Notes under the pieces: generated by a model
The model's database searches: none
What the model saw: only the letters and a program-made list of their open reading frames with translations
What the model was told of the DNA's origin: nothing
Translations under genes and position numbers: made by a program
Origin: an uncultured Massilia sp.
GTDB lineage: Bacteria > Pseudomonadota > Gammaproteobacteria > Burkholderiales > Burkholderiaceae
NCBI GenBank assembly: GCA_946481275.1
Contig: CAMLMV010000076.1
Location: 1-21,698 of the forward strand
Direction: 5' to 3'
DNA: 21,698 nt
Shown here: piece after piece, positions 1 through 7,976 of the stretch
Layout of the letters: the number at the start of each line of letters is the position of its first letter
How positions within the stretch are numbered: the first letter of the stretch is position 1

Positions 1-17
1 CAGAAACAAATATCCAA

Positions 18-52
18 TGAAAAAATGCCAATCAGCTTAACTGACTGGCATT
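18..52 (-). terminator. Intrinsic terminator after rplQ, end of the alpha operon
   Basis: On the minus strand the arm AATGCCAGTCAG pairs with CTGATTGGCATT through 12 base pairs, one of them G-U, around a 5-nt loop. A run of six T follows. It lies about 40 nt past the rplQ stop and is a textbook Rho-independent terminator closing the rpsD-rpoA-rplQ unit. Confidence 0.93.
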
Positions 53-91
53 AGGCGCAAGGCCTGGTTTCTCATGATGCCTGAACCGCGA

Positions 92-487
92 TTACTCGGC
101 GGTCGGCGCGTCTTCAGCCGAGGTGACTTCCGGACGATCGACCAGCTCGACGAAGGCCATCGGGGCGTTGTCGCCAACGCGGAAGCCCATCTTCAGGATG
201 CGGATGTAGCCGCCCGGACGCGCGTTGTAGCGCGGGCCGATTTCGGCGAACAGCTTCTGGACGATTTCGCGGTCGCGCAGACGGGCGAATGCCAGGCGCT
301 TGTTGGCCAGCGTGTCGTTCTTGCCCAGGGTGATGATCGGCTCGACGACTTTGCGCAGTTCCTTGGCTTTCGGCAGGGTGGTCTTGATCGCTTCGTGACG
401 CAGCAGCGAAACGGTCATGTTGCGCAGCATGGCGAGGCGGTGGGACGAGGTACGGTTCAGCTTGCGAAGGCCGTGACGGTGACGCAT
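92..487 (-). CDS. rplQ: 50S ribosomal protein L17
   Basis: This gene encodes 131 residues, the usual length for bacterial L17, a protein of the large ribosomal subunit near the exit tunnel. The N-terminus [17 protein letters not shown] is the family signature, and the conserved core continues through the [10 protein letters not shown] and [12 protein letters not shown] stretches. The C-terminal tail is short and acidic. The start is ATG with AAAGGAA six nucleotides upstream. It is the last gene of the alpha operon, as in most proteobacteria. The 115-nt gap from rpoA is long for this operon and contains two hairpins, one terminator-like, so L17 output may be set partly by read-through. Identity is certain. 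Confidence 0.98.
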   Translation of the reverse strand: MRHRHGLRKLNRTSSHRLAMLRNMTVSLLRHEAIKTTLPKAKELRKVVEPIITLGKNDTLANKRLAFARLRDREIVQKLFAEIGPRYNARPGGYIRILKMGFRVGDNAPMAFVELVDRPEVTSAEDAPTAE

Positions 488-529
488 GGTATTTCCTTTC
501 GAGTTAAGTTTAAATCCGAGCTCTTCGAT

Positions 530-545
530 CGCCTCCGTTGAGGCG
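530..545 (-). other. Small perfect hairpin in the rpoA-rplQ spacer
   Basis: CGCCTC and GAGGCG form a perfect 6-bp stem with a 4-nt loop. It lies between the upstream terminator-like hairpin and the rplQ ribosome-binding site. It lacks a U tract, so it is more likely a structural or processing element in the rplQ leader than a terminator. Confidence 0.5.
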
Positions 546-560
546 CGGGCCGGTTAGCGA

Positions 561-590
561 TAAAACGCCCGGGACGACGTGTCCCGGGCG
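561..590 (-). terminator. Terminator-like hairpin between rpoA and rplQ
   Basis: On the minus strand CGCCCGGGAC and GTCCCGGGCG form a perfect 10-bp GC-rich stem around a 5-nt loop, followed by TTTTA. It begins 12 nt after the rpoA stop. By sequence it should terminate transcription at least partly, which would uncouple rplQ from rpoA. It could instead protect the rpoA 3' end after RNA processing. Confidence 0.72.
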
Positions 591-602
591 GGTACTGCAA
601 TC

Positions 603-1580
603 TTACTTTTCGAGGCCAGCCGGCGGCCAGTTCTCGAGTTTCATGCCGAGGGTCAGGCCACGGGAAGCCAGGACTTCCTTGATCTCGTTCAGCGACTTGC
701 GGCCCAGGTTCGGCGTCTTCAGCAGTTCGTTTTCCGAACGCTGGATCAGGTCGCCGATGTAGTAGATGTTCTCGGCCTTCAGGCAGTTTGCCGAACGGAC
801 GGTCAGCTCCAGGTCGTCCACCGGACGCAGCAGGATCGGATCGACCAGCGGTGCACGCGACGGTGCTTCGGCGGCGGCTTCCGTGCCTTCCAGGGCGGCG
901 AACACGTTCAGCTGGTCGACCAGGACGCGGGCCGACTGGCGGATCGCTTCTTCCGGCGTGATGACGCCGTTGGTCTCGATGTTGATGATCAGCTTGTCCA
1001 GGTCGGTACGCTGTTCGACACGGGCCGATTCCACGGCGTACGACACGCGGCGGACCGGCGAGAACGATGCGTCCAGGATGATGCGGCCGATGGTCTTGTT
1101 CGTGTCTTCCGACAGGCGGCGCACGTTACCCGGCACATAGCCGCGGCCTTTTTCGACCTTGATCTGCATGTCCAGCTTGCCGCCGGCGGTCAGGTGGGCG
1201 ATCACGTGTTCCGGGTTGATCAGTTCCACGTCATGCGGCAGGTCGATGTCCGATGCCAGGACCGGGCCTTCGCCTTCCTTCTTCAGGGTCAGCGTCACGG
1301 AGTCGCGGTTGTGCACCTTGAACACGACGCCTTTCAGGTTCAGCAGCAGGTCGACGACGTCTTCCTGCACACCGTCCAGCGACGAGTACTCGTGCACGAC
1401 GCCGGCGATCGTCACTTCGGTCGGCGCGTAGCCGATCATCGACGACAGCAGCACGCGGCGCAGCGCGTTACCCAGCGTGTGGCCATAACCACGTTCGAAC
1501 GGTTCCATCACGACTTTCGCGTGGCCGGCGCCGAGCGTTTCGACATCGATAATACGTGGCTTCAACAAACTATTTTGCAT
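603..1580 (-). CDS. rpoA: DNA-directed RNA polymerase subunit alpha
   Basis: The alpha subunit of RNA polymerase nucleates core assembly as a dimer and contacts UP elements and activators. The protein has 325 residues, the normal betaproteobacterial length. The N-terminal domain (about 1-235) carries the [17 protein letters not shown] dimerisation motif. A flexible Ala/Glu-rich linker follows, then the C-terminal domain from about residue 255 with RSANCLKAE, where R262 matches the DNA-contacting Arg265 of E. coli. I chose ATG at 1580 rather than a TTG five codons upstream: AGAGGA sits correctly before this ATG, and [14 protein letters not shown] is the typical class N-terminus. The gene is flanked on both sides by terminator-like hairpins, so its level may be tuned separately from S4 and L17. 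Confidence 0.98.
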   Translation of the reverse strand: MQNSLLKPRIIDVETLGAGHAKVVMEPFERGYGHTLGNALRRVLLSSMIGYAPTEVTIAGVVHEYSSLDGVQEDVVDLLLNLKGVVFKVHNRDSVTLTLKKEGEGPVLASDIDLPHDVELINPEHVIAHLTAGGKLDMQIKVEKGRGYVPGNVRRLSEDTNKTIGRIILDASFSPVRRVSYAVESARVEQRTDLDKLIINIETNGVITPEEAIRQSARVLVDQLNVFAALEGTEAAAEAPSRAPLVDPILLRPVDDLELTVRSANCLKAENIYYIGDLIQRSENELLKTPNLGRKSLNEIKEVLASRGLTLGMKLENWPPAGLEK

Positions 1581-1622
1581 GAGTGTCCTCTTCAATACCC
1601 TCGGCTCGTTACACCGATAAGG

Positions 1623-1635
1623 CTGATGGCATCAG
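1623..1635 (-). other. Short hairpin just upstream of rpoA
   Basis: CTGAT and ATCAG flank a 3-nt loop about 43 nt before the rpoA start. It is the third in a row of hairpins in the rpsD-rpoA spacer. It is weak and has no U tract, and may only contribute to leader structure. Confidence 0.35.
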
Positions 1636-1636
1636 T

Positions 1637-1666
1637 AGTAGAAACGCCTGCTTCTGTGAGCAGGCG
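1637..1666 (-). terminator. Second terminator-like hairpin between rpsD and rpoA
   Basis: On the minus strand CGCCTGCT and AGCAGGCG form a perfect 8-bp stem around a 6-nt loop, followed by TTTCTACT. It follows another terminator-like hairpin 27 nt upstream. The U tract is short, so partial termination or attenuation is more likely than a full stop. Confidence 0.55.
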
Positions 1667-1684
1667 GTAAAGCGAATTCGGTAT

Positions 1685-1718
1685 TCGACAGAAAATGGAG
1701 CGGCGCACCGCTCCATTT
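1685..1718 (-). terminator. Terminator-like hairpin directly after rpsD
   Basis: On the minus strand AAATGGAGCGG and CCGCTCCATTT form a perfect 11-bp stem with a 4-nt loop, followed by one more T and CTGTCG. It starts five nucleotides after the rpsD stop. This resembles a strong intrinsic terminator placed inside the alpha operon. The A/U-containing stem base also supplies the U run. Confidence 0.68.
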
Positions 1719-1723
1719 GTCTA

Positions 1724-2347
1724 TTAACGCGAGTACAGTTCGACGATCAGCGCTTCGTTGACGTCGGCAGCGATCTCGTTACGCTCCGGATAGGCGCGGA
1801 AGGTTGCTTCCATTTTCTTGGCATCGACCGACACCCAGCTCGGGAAGCCAACCTGCTCGGCCAGCGACAGGGCTTCGACGATACGGGTCTGCTTCTTGGC
1901 CTTTTCGCGGACGGCGATGACGTCGCCGGTCTTGACCTGGAACGAAGCGATGTTCACGACGTTGCCGTTCACGGTCAGGGCCTTGTGGCTGACCAGCTGG
2001 CGTGCTTCAGCGCGGGTCGAGCCGAAGCCCATGCGGTAGACGACGTTGTCCAGACGCGATTCCAGCAGCTTCAGCAGGGTCTCGCCGGTGTTGCCCTTGC
2101 GGCGCGACGCTTCGGCGAAGTAGCGGCGGAACTGACGTTCCAGCACGCCGTAGATACGCTTGACCTTCTGCTTTTCACGCAGCTGGTTGCCGTAGTCCGA
2201 CGTACGCTGGCCCGACTTGACGCCGTGCTGGCCCGGCTTGACGTCCAGTTTGCACTTGGAGTCGAGCGAGCGGCGTGCGCTCTTCAGGAACAGGTCGGTG
2301 CCTTCACGGCGCGACAGTTTTGCTTTAGGTCCGATATAACGTGCCAC
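1724..2347 (-). CDS. rpsD: 30S ribosomal protein S4
   Basis: S4 is a primary 16S rRNA binder that starts assembly of the 30S body; in E. coli it also represses the alpha operon. The protein has 207 residues, close to the usual 206-208. It opens [20 protein letters not shown], and the S4 RNA-binding domain (about residues 95-160) includes [20 protein letters not shown]. It lacks the zinc-binding cysteines of C+ forms. The start codon is GTG, preceded by AAAGGAAG at good spacing, with no better ATG nearby. A 243-nt gap with a promoter-like element and three hairpins separates it from rpsK, unlike the tight spacing elsewhere, so S4 probably heads its own unit. Confidence 0.98.
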   Translation of the reverse strand: MARYIGPKAKLSRREGTDLFLKSARRSLDSKCKLDVKPGQHGVKSGQRTSDYGNQLREKQKVKRIYGVLERQFRRYFAEASRRKGNTGETLLKLLESRLDNVVYRMGFGSTRAEARQLVSHKALTVNGNVVNIASFQVKTGDVIAVREKAKKQTRIVEALSLAEQVGFPSWVSVDAKKMEATFRAYPERNEIAADVNEALIVELYSR

Positions 2348-2486
2348 GTTAAACTTCCTTTATTTTGATGATCACGCCCCGGATGTAGTCGAAAAGCGGC
2401 TACAACAGGCGCTAGTCCAGTTCTGCGATGAGACCGGACGTGGCTTACAAAAACCTCATGGCCAGGACGGCCCGAGGCGACAATAG
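2348..2486 (-). promoter_or_regulatory. Structured leader upstream of rpsD, candidate S4 autoregulatory RNA
   Basis: Three hairpins follow one another in the inferred rpsD leader. GGCC/GGCC lies at 2460-2472 with a 5-nt loop. GTCCGGT/ACTGGAC lies at 2415-2439, with seven pairs including one G-U. TGTAG/CTACA lies at 2384-2404, with two further inner pairs. The leader ends in AAAGGAAG before the GTG start. S4 controls its own mRNA in E. coli and in Bacillus by different leader structures. A role as an S4 target here is inferred from position and structure only. Confidence 0.5.
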
Positions 2487-2492
2487 CCGGGC

Positions 2493-2521
2493 AGTATAAC
2501 CCATTTCTGGGTTAACTGCAC
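2493..2521 (-). promoter_or_regulatory. Candidate promoter of rpsD-rpoA-rplQ
   Basis: On the minus strand a -10 box TATACT (2493-2498) is preceded at 16-17 nt by GTGCAGT. The same pair of blocks occurs before rpsJ. The spacer is the perfect inverted repeat TAACCCA-GAAA-TGGGTTA (2497-2514), which overlaps the -10 box and could be an operator. The -35 region is far from TTGACA, so an activator or an unusual -35 would be needed. Confidence 0.55.
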
Positions 2522-2567
2522 CGGCGATTCTTTACACCACGGCGTGTGGCGCATCAATGCTGCGACA

Positions 2568-2581
2568 GGCGGCGAACCGCC
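2568..2581 (-). other. Hairpin overlapping the region just past the rpsK stop
   Basis: GGCGG and CCGCC form a 5-bp stem around a 4-nt loop about ten nucleotides after the rpsK stop. No U tract follows, so it is not a convincing terminator. It may protect the 3' end of the upstream transcript or serve as a processing site. Confidence 0.35.
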
Positions 2582-2590
2582 CGGGCAACA

Positions 2591-2995
2591 TTAGATACGA
2601 CGACGCTTCGGCGGACGGCAGCCGTTGTGCGGAACCGGCGTCACGTCCTGGATCTCGGTGATCTTGATACCCAGGTTGTTCAGCGCGCGCACAGCCGATT
2701 CACGGCCCGGGCCCGGGCCCTTGATGCGCACTTCCAGGTTCTTCACGCCGTATTCCTGAGCAACCTTGCCAGCTGCTTCGGCTGCGACCTGAGCCGCGAA
2801 CGGGGTCGATTTACGCGAACCCTTGAAGCCTGCGCCGCCGGACGTCGCCCACGACAGGGCATTGCCCTGACGATCGGTGATCGTGATGATGGTGTTGTTG
2901 AACGATGCGTGGACGTGTGCGATGCCTTCGGCGACGTTCTTTTTGACTTTCTTGCGGATGCGGGCTGCAGCCGCCGAGCTTTGTTGCTTAGCCAT
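2591..2995 (-). CDS. rpsK: 30S ribosomal protein S11
   Basis: S11 sits on the 30S platform and helps shape the mRNA exit region and the Shine-Dalgarno helix site. The protein has 134 residues, a few more than E. coli S11 because of an N-terminal Ala/Lys-rich stretch common in betaproteobacteria. Recognisable motifs are [35 protein letters not shown] and the C-terminal [17 protein letters not shown]. The start is ATG with TAGGA upstream. It lies 14 nt after rpsM and is the last gene before the long rpsD leader, so it may be the end of the spc-linked transcript. Confidence 0.98.
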   Translation of the reverse strand: MAKQQSSAAAARIRKKVKKNVAEGIAHVHASFNNTIITITDRQGNALSWATSGGAGFKGSRKSTPFAAQVAAEAAGKVAQEYGVKNLEVRIKGPGPGRESAVRALNNLGIKITEIQDVTPVPHNGCRPPKRRRI

Positions 2996-3009
2996 GGTCA
3001 GTTCCTAGA

Positions 3010-3375
3010 TTATTTCTTGAGCGATTGAGCTGCCTTGCGCGGGCCCTTGCGGGTACGTGCATTGGTACGGGTGCGTTGACCGCGGACCGGCAGGCCCTTG
3101 CGGTGACGCATGCCGCGGTAGCAGCCCAGGTCCATCAGACGCTTGATGCTCATGGACAGCTCACGGCGCAGGTCGCCCTCAACCACGAACTTGCCGACTG
3201 CATCACGCAGCTTTTCCAGCTCGTTGTCGTCCAGGTCCTTGACCTTCTTGTTGGTCGCAACGCCGGTCGATTCGCAGATCTGCTTCGAGCGGGTACGGCC
3301 GATGCCATAGATCGCCGTCAGGCCGATGACGGTGTGCTGATGATTGGGGACGTTGACCCCTGCAATACGTGCCAT
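3010..3375 (-). CDS. rpsM: 30S ribosomal protein S13
   Basis: S13 is a head protein of the 30S subunit that contacts the P-site tRNA and forms bridges to the 50S subunit. The 121-residue length is normal. It starts [19 protein letters not shown] and contains the helix-two-turn-helix stretch [17 protein letters not shown]. The basic C-terminal tail [17 protein letters not shown] reaches the decoding region. It follows rpmJ closely (15 nt) and precedes rpsK by 14 nt, so it appears cotranscribed with the spc genes. No separate promoter is visible before it, in contrast to E. coli, where the alpha operon starts at rpsM. Confidence 0.98.
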   Translation of the reverse strand: MARIAGVNVPNHQHTVIGLTAIYGIGRTRSKQICESTGVATNKKVKDLDDNELEKLRDAVGKFVVEGDLRRELSMSIKRLMDLGCYRGMRHRKGLPVRGQRTRTNARTRKGPRKAAQSLKK

Positions 3376-3390
3376 TCGATATTCCTCGTA

Positions 3391-3504
3391 TTAACCTTGA
3401 CGCTGCTTGTGACGCGGCTCGACGCAGATCACACGGACCACGCCCTTGCGCTTGATGATCTTGCAGTTGCGGCAGATCCGCTTGACTGAAGCGTTAACTT
3501 TCAT
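3391..3504 (-). CDS. rpmJ: 50S ribosomal protein L36
   Basis: This tiny gene encodes 37 residues, translated by hand from the minus strand: it begins [19 protein letters not shown] and ends PRHKQRQG. Cys11, Cys14, Cys27 and His32 give the zinc-ribbon pattern of C+ L36, which binds 23S rRNA late in 50S assembly. Because it keeps the zinc ligands it should be the zinc-dependent form. A zinc-free paralogue may exist elsewhere, but none is in this window. It sits between infA and rpsM, the betaproteobacterial order. The ATG start has a plausible AGAGTG upstream. Confidence 0.96.
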   Translation of the reverse strand: MKVNASVKRICRNCKIIKRKGVVRVICVEPRHKQRQG

Positions 3505-3541
3505 TTTGCACTCTCTTCCAGATTCGATAACTTGATTAGTT

Positions 3542-3760
3542 TTACTTGGTGCGGAACACGATGCGGGCCCGGGACAAGTCGTAAGGGGTCAGTTCCACCG
3601 TTACCTTGTCACCCGGAAGAATGCGGATGTAATTCATCCGCATTTTACCCGAGATATGTCCAAGCACCACGTGCCCGTTTTCCAGCTTCACGCGAAAGGT
3701 CGCGTTCGGGAGATTCTCGAGAATCTCCCCCTGCATTTGGATGACGTCGTCTTTTGCCAT
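3542..3760 (-). CDS. infA: Translation initiation factor IF-1
   Basis: IF-1 occupies the A site of the 30S subunit during initiation and works with IF-2 and IF-3. The 72-residue length matches the family exactly. The single OB-fold is clear: [18 protein letters not shown], then [20 protein letters not shown] and the [22 protein letters not shown] end. Its place between secY and rpmJ is typical of betaproteobacteria and differs from E. coli, where infA lies elsewhere. A second infA copy is common in this class but cannot be judged from this window. Confidence 0.98.
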   Translation of the reverse strand: MAKDDVIQMQGEILENLPNATFRVKLENGHVVLGHISGKMRMNYIRILPGDKVTVELTPYDLSRARIVFRTK

Positions 3761-3792
3761 TCGGTCTATTCACTCCTGGGGGCGCCGGCCGC

Positions 3793-5127
3793 TCAACGCG
3801 ACGGGATACCGCCCTTGAAATTTGCCTTGCGCAGCAGCGATTCATATTGCTGCGACATGACGTAGTTCTGCACCTGCGCCATGAAATCCATCGTGACGAC
3901 CACGATGATCAGGAGCGAGGTTCCGCCGAAGTAGAAAGGTACTTTCCACTGGCTCTGGAAGAACTCCGGCACCAGGCACACCAGCGTGATATAGACCGCA
4001 CCGGCCAGGGTCAGGCGCATCAGGATCTTGTCGATGTAGCGTGCGGTCTGCTCGCCCGGACGGATGCCCGGTACAAACGCGCCACTCTTCTTCAAGTTGT
4101 CCGCCGTTTCCTTGCTGTTGAATACCAGCGCCGTGTAGAAGAAGCAGAAGAACACGATGGCCACCGCATACAGCAACGCGTGGATCGGTTCGCCCGGGCT
4201 CAGCGAGGCAGCGAGGTCTTTCAGGAACCCGACGACGGGGCTGTTGACATCCTTGCCGCGCGTGAACCAGTCGACGATCGTGGCCGGGAACAGGATGATC
4301 GACGAAGCGAAGATCGGCGGGATCACACCAGCCATGTTCAGCTTCAGCGGCAGGTGGCTCGTCTGGCCACCATAAATCTTGTTACCGACCTGGCGTTTCG
4401 CGTAATTCACCAGGATCTTGCGCTGGCCGCGTTCGACGAACACGACAGCGTAAGTCACCACAGCTACCAGAATCACGATGATGATCGCGGAGAAGCTGCC
4501 AATCGAACCGTTCGACACCAGGGTGAACAAGCCACTCAGTGCGCCCGGCAGACCTGCTGCGATACCGGCAAAAATGATGATCGAGATACCGTTGCCAAGA
4601 CCACGTTCGGTGATCTGCTCGCCCAGCCACATGAGGAACATGGTGCCGGTCAGCAGGGTCACGACGGTCACGAAGCGGAAGCCGATGCCCGGATCGAGCA
4701 CGAGGCCTTGCTGCGCCTCGAGCGCGACGGCGATACCGAACGCCTGGAACAGAGCCAGCACGACCGTGAAGTAACGGGTGTACTGGGTGATCTTGCGGCG
4801 GCCGGCCTCGCCCTCTTTCTTCAGTGCCTCCATCTGCGGCGAGACGATCGACACCAGCTGCATGATGATCGAAGCCGAAATGTACGGCGTGATGCCAAGT
4901 GCGAACACGGCAAAACGAGACAGGGCACCACCGGAGAACATGTTGAACATGCCCAGGATGCCGCCCTCGTTCTGCTTGAACAGCTGGGCCATGGCGACCG
5001 GATCAATCCCGGGGACCGGGATATGAGCTCCGATACGGTACACGACCAATGCGCCAAGCAAGAACCACAACCGGCCCCAGGGGAAACCGGAAGCAGCGCT
5101 TTTACCAAGTTGTGAATTAGTCGCCAA
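3793..5127 (-). CDS. secY: Preprotein translocase subunit SecY
   Basis: SecY is the channel subunit of the SecYEG translocon in the inner membrane, passing unfolded proteins outward or sideways into the bilayer. The protein has 444 residues and about ten hydrophobic segments, as expected. Visible landmarks are the first helix [20 protein letters not shown], the plug region with [19 protein letters not shown], and the cytosolic loops [17 protein letters not shown] and [18 protein letters not shown]. The start codon is TTG, supported by GGAG six nucleotides upstream; the N-terminus MATNSQLGK fits the class and no in-frame ATG lies nearby. A weak start codon could hold down synthesis of this membrane protein relative to its ribosomal neighbours, which is inference. 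It lies between rplO and infA. Confidence 0.98.
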   Translation of the reverse strand: MATNSQLGKSAASGFPWGRLWFLLGALVVYRIGAHIPVPGIDPVAMAQLFKQNEGGILGMFNMFSGGALSRFAVFALGITPYISASIIMQLVSIVSPQMEALKKEGEAGRRKITQYTRYFTVVLALFQAFGIAVALEAQQGLVLDPGIGFRFVTVVTLLTGTMFLMWLGEQITERGLGNGISIIIFAGIAAGLPGALSGLFTLVSNGSIGSFSAIIIVILVAVVTYAVVFVERGQRKILVNYAKRQVGNKIYGGQTSHLPLKLNMAGVIPPIFASSIILFPATIVDWFTRGKDVNSPVVGFLKDLAASLSPGEPIHALLYAVAIVFFCFFYTALVFNSKETADNLKKSGAFVPGIRPGEQTARYIDKILMRLTLAGAVYITLVCLVPEFFQSQWKVPFYFGGTSLLIIVVVTMDFMAQVQNYVMSQQYESLLRKANFKGGIPSR

Positions 5128-5156
5128 TTTTTGCTCCGATCAGGCAGCGGTCGCGT

Positions 5157-5588
5157 TTAGGCGACCGAACCGCCAGCTGCTTCGATCGCTGCTTTCGCGC
5201 CAGCGGTTGCCTTGATGCCTTTCAGGTTCACCGCTTTGGTGATTTCGCCCGACAGGATCACGCGCACGTCGCGAGCGACGACCGGCAGCACGCCGGCTTG
5301 CTTGAGCACCAGGACGTCGACGTCGGCGACGGCCAGGTTGTTCAGGTCCGACAGACGCACTTCAGCCTTGAACGTAGCGTTCAGCGACTTGAAGCCGCGC
5401 TTCGGCAGACGGCGCTGCAGAGGCATCTGACCGCCTTCGAAGCCGACTTTGTGGAAGCCGCCCGAACGCGATTTCTGACCCTTGTGGCCGCGGCCGGCGG
5501 TCTTGCCCAGGCCCGAGCCGATACCGCGACCGACGCGGCGCTTGGCGTGTTTCGCGCCTTCAGCGGGTTGGATGGTATTGAGTTGCAT
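5157..5588 (-). CDS. rplO: 50S ribosomal protein L15
   Basis: L15 is a late-assembly protein of the 50S subunit with a long N-terminal extension into rRNA. The 143-residue length is normal. The N-terminal half carries the glycine- and arginine-rich stretch around [20 protein letters not shown] and the [20 protein letters not shown] motif; the C-terminal globular part ends in an Ala/Gly-rich segment. The order rpmD-rplO-secY is the standard spc arrangement. The ATG start has GGAGAA upstream. Nothing unusual is visible. Confidence 0.98.
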   Translation of the reverse strand: MQLNTIQPAEGAKHAKRRVGRGIGSGLGKTAGRGHKGQKSRSGGFHKVGFEGGQMPLQRRLPKRGFKSLNATFKAEVRLSDLNNLAVADVDVLVLKQAGVLPVVARDVRVILSGEITKAVNLKGIKATAGAKAAIEAAGGSVA

Positions 5589-5615
5589 TATTTTCTCCGT
5601 TGACCAAGCCGCGGC

Positions 5616-5795
5616 TTAGTCGACAATTTTCACGAGGTAGTTGACCTTGTTGATCATGCCGCGGATCGCCGGGGTGTCCTGCAGCTCGGAAACCGAGTTG
5701 ACACGACGCAGACCCAGACCGCGCACGGTGGCGCGGTGATCCTGGCGGGTACCGATCAGGCCTTTGACCAGCTTGACTTTGATGGTGTTTGCCAT
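5616..5795 (-). CDS. rpmD: 50S ribosomal protein L30
   Basis: L30 is a small peripheral protein of the 50S subunit near the 5S rRNA side. Hand translation of the minus strand gives 59 residues, beginning [20 protein letters not shown] and ending NYLVKIVD, typical for proteobacterial L30. The conserved [11 protein letters not shown] block is present. It lies between rpsE (11 nt away) and rplO (27 nt away), exactly where the spc operon should carry it. The ATG start is preceded by AAGGGGAA. Confidence 0.96.
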   Translation of the reverse strand: MANTIKVKLVKGLIGTRQDHRATVRGLGLRRVNSVSELQDTPAIRGMINKVNYLVKIVD

Positions 5796-5806
5796 AATTG
5801 TTCCCC

Positions 5807-6325
5807 TTAACCCAGGATCTCTTCCACCGACTTGCCGCGCTTGGCAGCGATGTCGGCCGGAGTGCTCATTTTTGCCAGACCGTCGAGGGTCGCGCGAACC
5901 AGGTTGTACGGGTTCGACGAACCGGTCGACTTGGCGACGACGTCGGTCACGCCCATGACTTCGAAGATTGCGCGCATTGCGCCGCCTGCGATCACGCCGG
6001 TACCCGGCTTGGCCGGCGACATCATCACGTACGACGCGCCGTGGCGGCCGGTGACGCTGTGCTGCAGCGTGCCGTTCTTGAGGGGCACCTTGATCAGGTT
6101 GCGGCGGGCTTCTTCCATCGCTTTCTGCACGCCGACCGGAACTTCCTTCGACTTGCCCTTGCCCATGCCGATGCGGCCATCGCCGTCACCGACAACGGTC
6201 AGCGCTGCAAAACCCATGATACGACCACCCTTGACCACTTTGGTCACGCGGTTGATCGCGATCATTTTCTCGCGCATGCCATCATCCGGCTTGTCGCTTG
6301 CCATTTTCGCTTGCATTTTTGCCAT
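5807..6325 (-). CDS. rpsE: 30S ribosomal protein S5
   Basis: S5 contributes to decoding accuracy and to mRNA unwinding at the 30S entry channel; its beta-hairpin loop is the classical site of spectinomycin resistance changes. The 172-residue length is usual. The N-terminal double-stranded RNA-binding domain includes [27 protein letters not shown] and the loop region [22 protein letters not shown]. The C-terminal domain contains [20 protein letters not shown]. The first of three possible in-frame Met codons is preferred because AAGGAAG lies just before it. The gene follows rplR by 12 nt in the spc operon. Confidence 0.98.
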   Translation of the reverse strand: MAKMQAKMASDKPDDGMREKMIAINRVTKVVKGGRIMGFAALTVVGDGDGRIGMGKGKSKEVPVGVQKAMEEARRNLIKVPLKNGTLQHSVTGRHGASYVMMSPAKPGTGVIAGGAMRAIFEVMGVTDVVAKSTGSSNPYNLVRATLDGLAKMSTPADIAAKRGKSVEEILG

Positions 6326-6337
6326 GACGATTCTTCC

Positions 6338-6700
6338 TTAGAACTTCAGACCAGCTTCGCGCGCGGCTTCTGCCAGCGCCTTCACACGGCCGTGGTAACG
6401 GAAACCCGAACGGTCGAATGCGACTTCGGTGATCCCTGCTTTCAGTGCTTTCTCTGCGACGCGCTTGCCAACCAGTGCGGCTGCAGCGGCGTTGCCGCCC
6501 GCACCCGACTTGCCGCCCAGCTCGGCGCGCACTTCTGCTTCCAGCGTCGAAGCCGAAACCAGGACCTTCGCATCCGGGCTGATCAGGTTCGCATAGATGT
6601 GCAGGTTCGTGCGGTGCACCGACAGGCGGTTCACGCCCAACTGCGCGATCTTGATGCGGGTTTGGCGTCCGCGACGCAGACGCGATTCTTTCTTGTCCAT
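6338..6700 (-). CDS. rplR: 50S ribosomal protein L18
   Basis: L18 binds 5S rRNA with L5 and L25 and anchors it in the central protuberance of the 50S subunit. The protein has 120 residues, close to the family's 117-120, with an Ala/Gly-rich insert near residues 82-95. It begins [18 protein letters not shown] and ends with [24 protein letters not shown], the conserved C-terminal block. Tight spacing to rplF (12 nt) and rpsE (12 nt) indicates one transcript. Identity is certain. Confidence 0.98.
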   Translation of the reverse strand: MDKKESRLRRGRQTRIKIAQLGVNRLSVHRTNLHIYANLISPDAKVLVSASTLEAEVRAELGGKSGAGGNAAAAALVGKRVAEKALKAGITEVAFDRSGFRYHGRVKALAEAAREAGLKF

Positions 6701-6712
6701 CGTCAGCTCCGA

Positions 6713-7246
6713 TTATTTCTTCTTGGTTTCTTTAAGCTTCACCACTTCGTCCGCATAACGGACACCCTTGCCTTTGTACGGCTCAGGCGAGCGGTAAGCG
6801 CGCACTTCTGCGGCAACCTGGCCGACCTTTTGACGGTCGATACCCTTGATCAGGATCTCGGTCGGGGTCGGGGTCGCTGCGGTGACGCCTTCCGGCATCG
6901 CGTGCAGGACCGGGTGCGAGAAGCCCAGCGACAGGTTCAGGGCGTTGCCTTGCACGGCGGCCTTGTAACCCACGCCGACCAGGGTCAGGCGCTTTTCGAA
7001 ACCTTTGGTGACACCGGTCACCATGTTGTTCACCAGAGCACGCAGGGTGCCCGACATGGCGTTCGATTCGCGGGAATCGTCGATCACGTCGAACGACAGC
7101 GTGCCGTTGTTGTTTTCCACTTTGACCAGGCCGTTCAGCGGCTGGGTCAGGGTGCCCAGCGGGCCCTTGACGGTGATCGACGACGCGTTGATCGCGACAT
7201 CGGTACCGGCCGGGACGGCGATTGGCATCTTAGCTACTCGAGACAT
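6713..7246 (-). CDS. rplF: 50S ribosomal protein L6
   Basis: L6 lies near the factor-binding site of the 50S subunit and stabilises the base of the L7/L12 stalk. The 177-residue length is normal. It begins [20 protein letters not shown] and has two similar domains; the second carries the conserved [20 protein letters not shown] and [13 protein letters not shown] motifs. The order rpsH-rplF-rplR is standard. The C-terminal KETKKK tail is lysine-rich. Nothing unusual is visible. Confidence 0.98.
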   Translation of the reverse strand: MSRVAKMPIAVPAGTDVAINASSITVKGPLGTLTQPLNGLVKVENNNGTLSFDVIDDSRESNAMSGTLRALVNNMVTGVTKGFEKRLTLVGVGYKAAVQGNALNLSLGFSHPVLHAMPEGVTAATPTPTEILIKGIDRQKVGQVAAEVRAYRSPEPYKGKGVRYADEVVKLKETKKK

Positions 7247-7256
7247 CGTCTACTCC

Positions 7257-7652
7257 TTAAGCCACGTAGCAAATCACTTCGCCACCGACGCCGGTAGCAC
7301 GTGCTTTGCGGTCGGTCATCACACCCTTCGGGGTCGAGACGATCGCCACGCCCAGGCCGTTCATGACCTGAGGGATCTCGTCTTTGCCCTTGTAGATGCG
7401 CAGGCCAGGACGGGAGACGCGCTCGATGCGCTCGATGACCGGACGGCCGACGTAGTACTTCAAACCGATTTTCAGTTCAGCCTTGCCACCTTCGGTGGAC
7501 ACGGCGTAATCTTCGATGTAACCCTCATCCTTCAGGACGTTGGCAATCGCAACCTTCAGCTTCGACGACGGCATTTCGACGGTGGTCTTCTGCACGCCTT
7601 GCGCGTTGCGAATACGGGTCAGCATATCGGCGATAGGATCGCTCATACTCAT
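7257..7652 (-). CDS. rpsH: 30S ribosomal protein S8
   Basis: S8 is a primary binder of 16S rRNA in the 30S platform and, in E. coli, represses the spc operon by binding its mRNA near rplE. The protein has 131 residues. The sequence begins [20 protein letters not shown] and ends [20 protein letters not shown] followed by GEVICYV, the family C-terminus. The first ATG is preferred over the Met at codon 3 because TAGGAGAA lies eight nucleotides before it. Whether S8 keeps its regulatory role here cannot be decided by reading alone. Confidence 0.98.
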   Translation of the reverse strand: MSMSDPIADMLTRIRNAQGVQKTTVEMPSSKLKVAIANVLKDEGYIEDYAVSTEGGKAELKIGLKYYVGRPVIERIERVSRPGLRIYKGKDEIPQVMNGLGVAIVSTPKGVMTDRKARATGVGGEVICYVA

Positions 7653-7666
7653 TGCTTGTTCTCCTA

Positions 7667-7972
7667 TTACCAGCTAGCTTTGGTCATACCCGGGATTTCG
7701 CCTTTCATGGCGAATTCGCGGAGTTTGGTACGGGCCAGACCGAATTTACGGAAAGTGCCACGGGGACGGCCGGTCATGGCGCAGCGGTTACGCTGGCGGG
7801 TCGGCGCCGAGTTACGCGGCAGGGCCTGCAGCTTCAGGCGTGCTTCGTAACGCTCTTCTTCGGTCTTCGACTGGTCGTCGATGATTGCTTTCAGAGCGGC
7901 ACGCTTTGCGGCGAATTTCTCCACCAGGTCTGCACGCTTCTGTTCGCGGTTAATCAGTGCAAGTTTTGCCAT
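7667..7972 (-). CDS. rpsN: 30S ribosomal protein S14 (zinc-free form)
   Basis: S14 is a 30S head protein that bridges rRNA near S3 and S10. The protein has 101 residues, the length of the long, zinc-independent form, and it lacks the paired CXXC motifs of the short zinc-binding form. It begins [20 protein letters not shown], and the conserved C-terminal block [20 protein letters not shown] is followed by the [10 protein letters not shown] end. It lies four nucleotides after rplE and 14 before rpsH. It contrasts with rpmJ in the same window, which keeps its zinc site. Confidence 0.98.
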   Translation of the reverse strand: MAKLALINREQKRADLVEKFAAKRAALKAIIDDQSKTEEERYEARLKLQALPRNSAPTRQRNRCAMTGRPRGTFRKFGLARTKLREFAMKGEIPGMTKASW

Positions 7973-7976
7973 GTTC

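Noticed and set aside
3754..5115. Long plus-strand open frame opposite secY, and similar frames opposite rpoA, rpsE-rplF and the permease
   Set aside because: These are antisense shadows of high-GC coding sequence. Their products are rich in His, Arg, Asp and Gln with no recognisable domain or ribosome-binding site.
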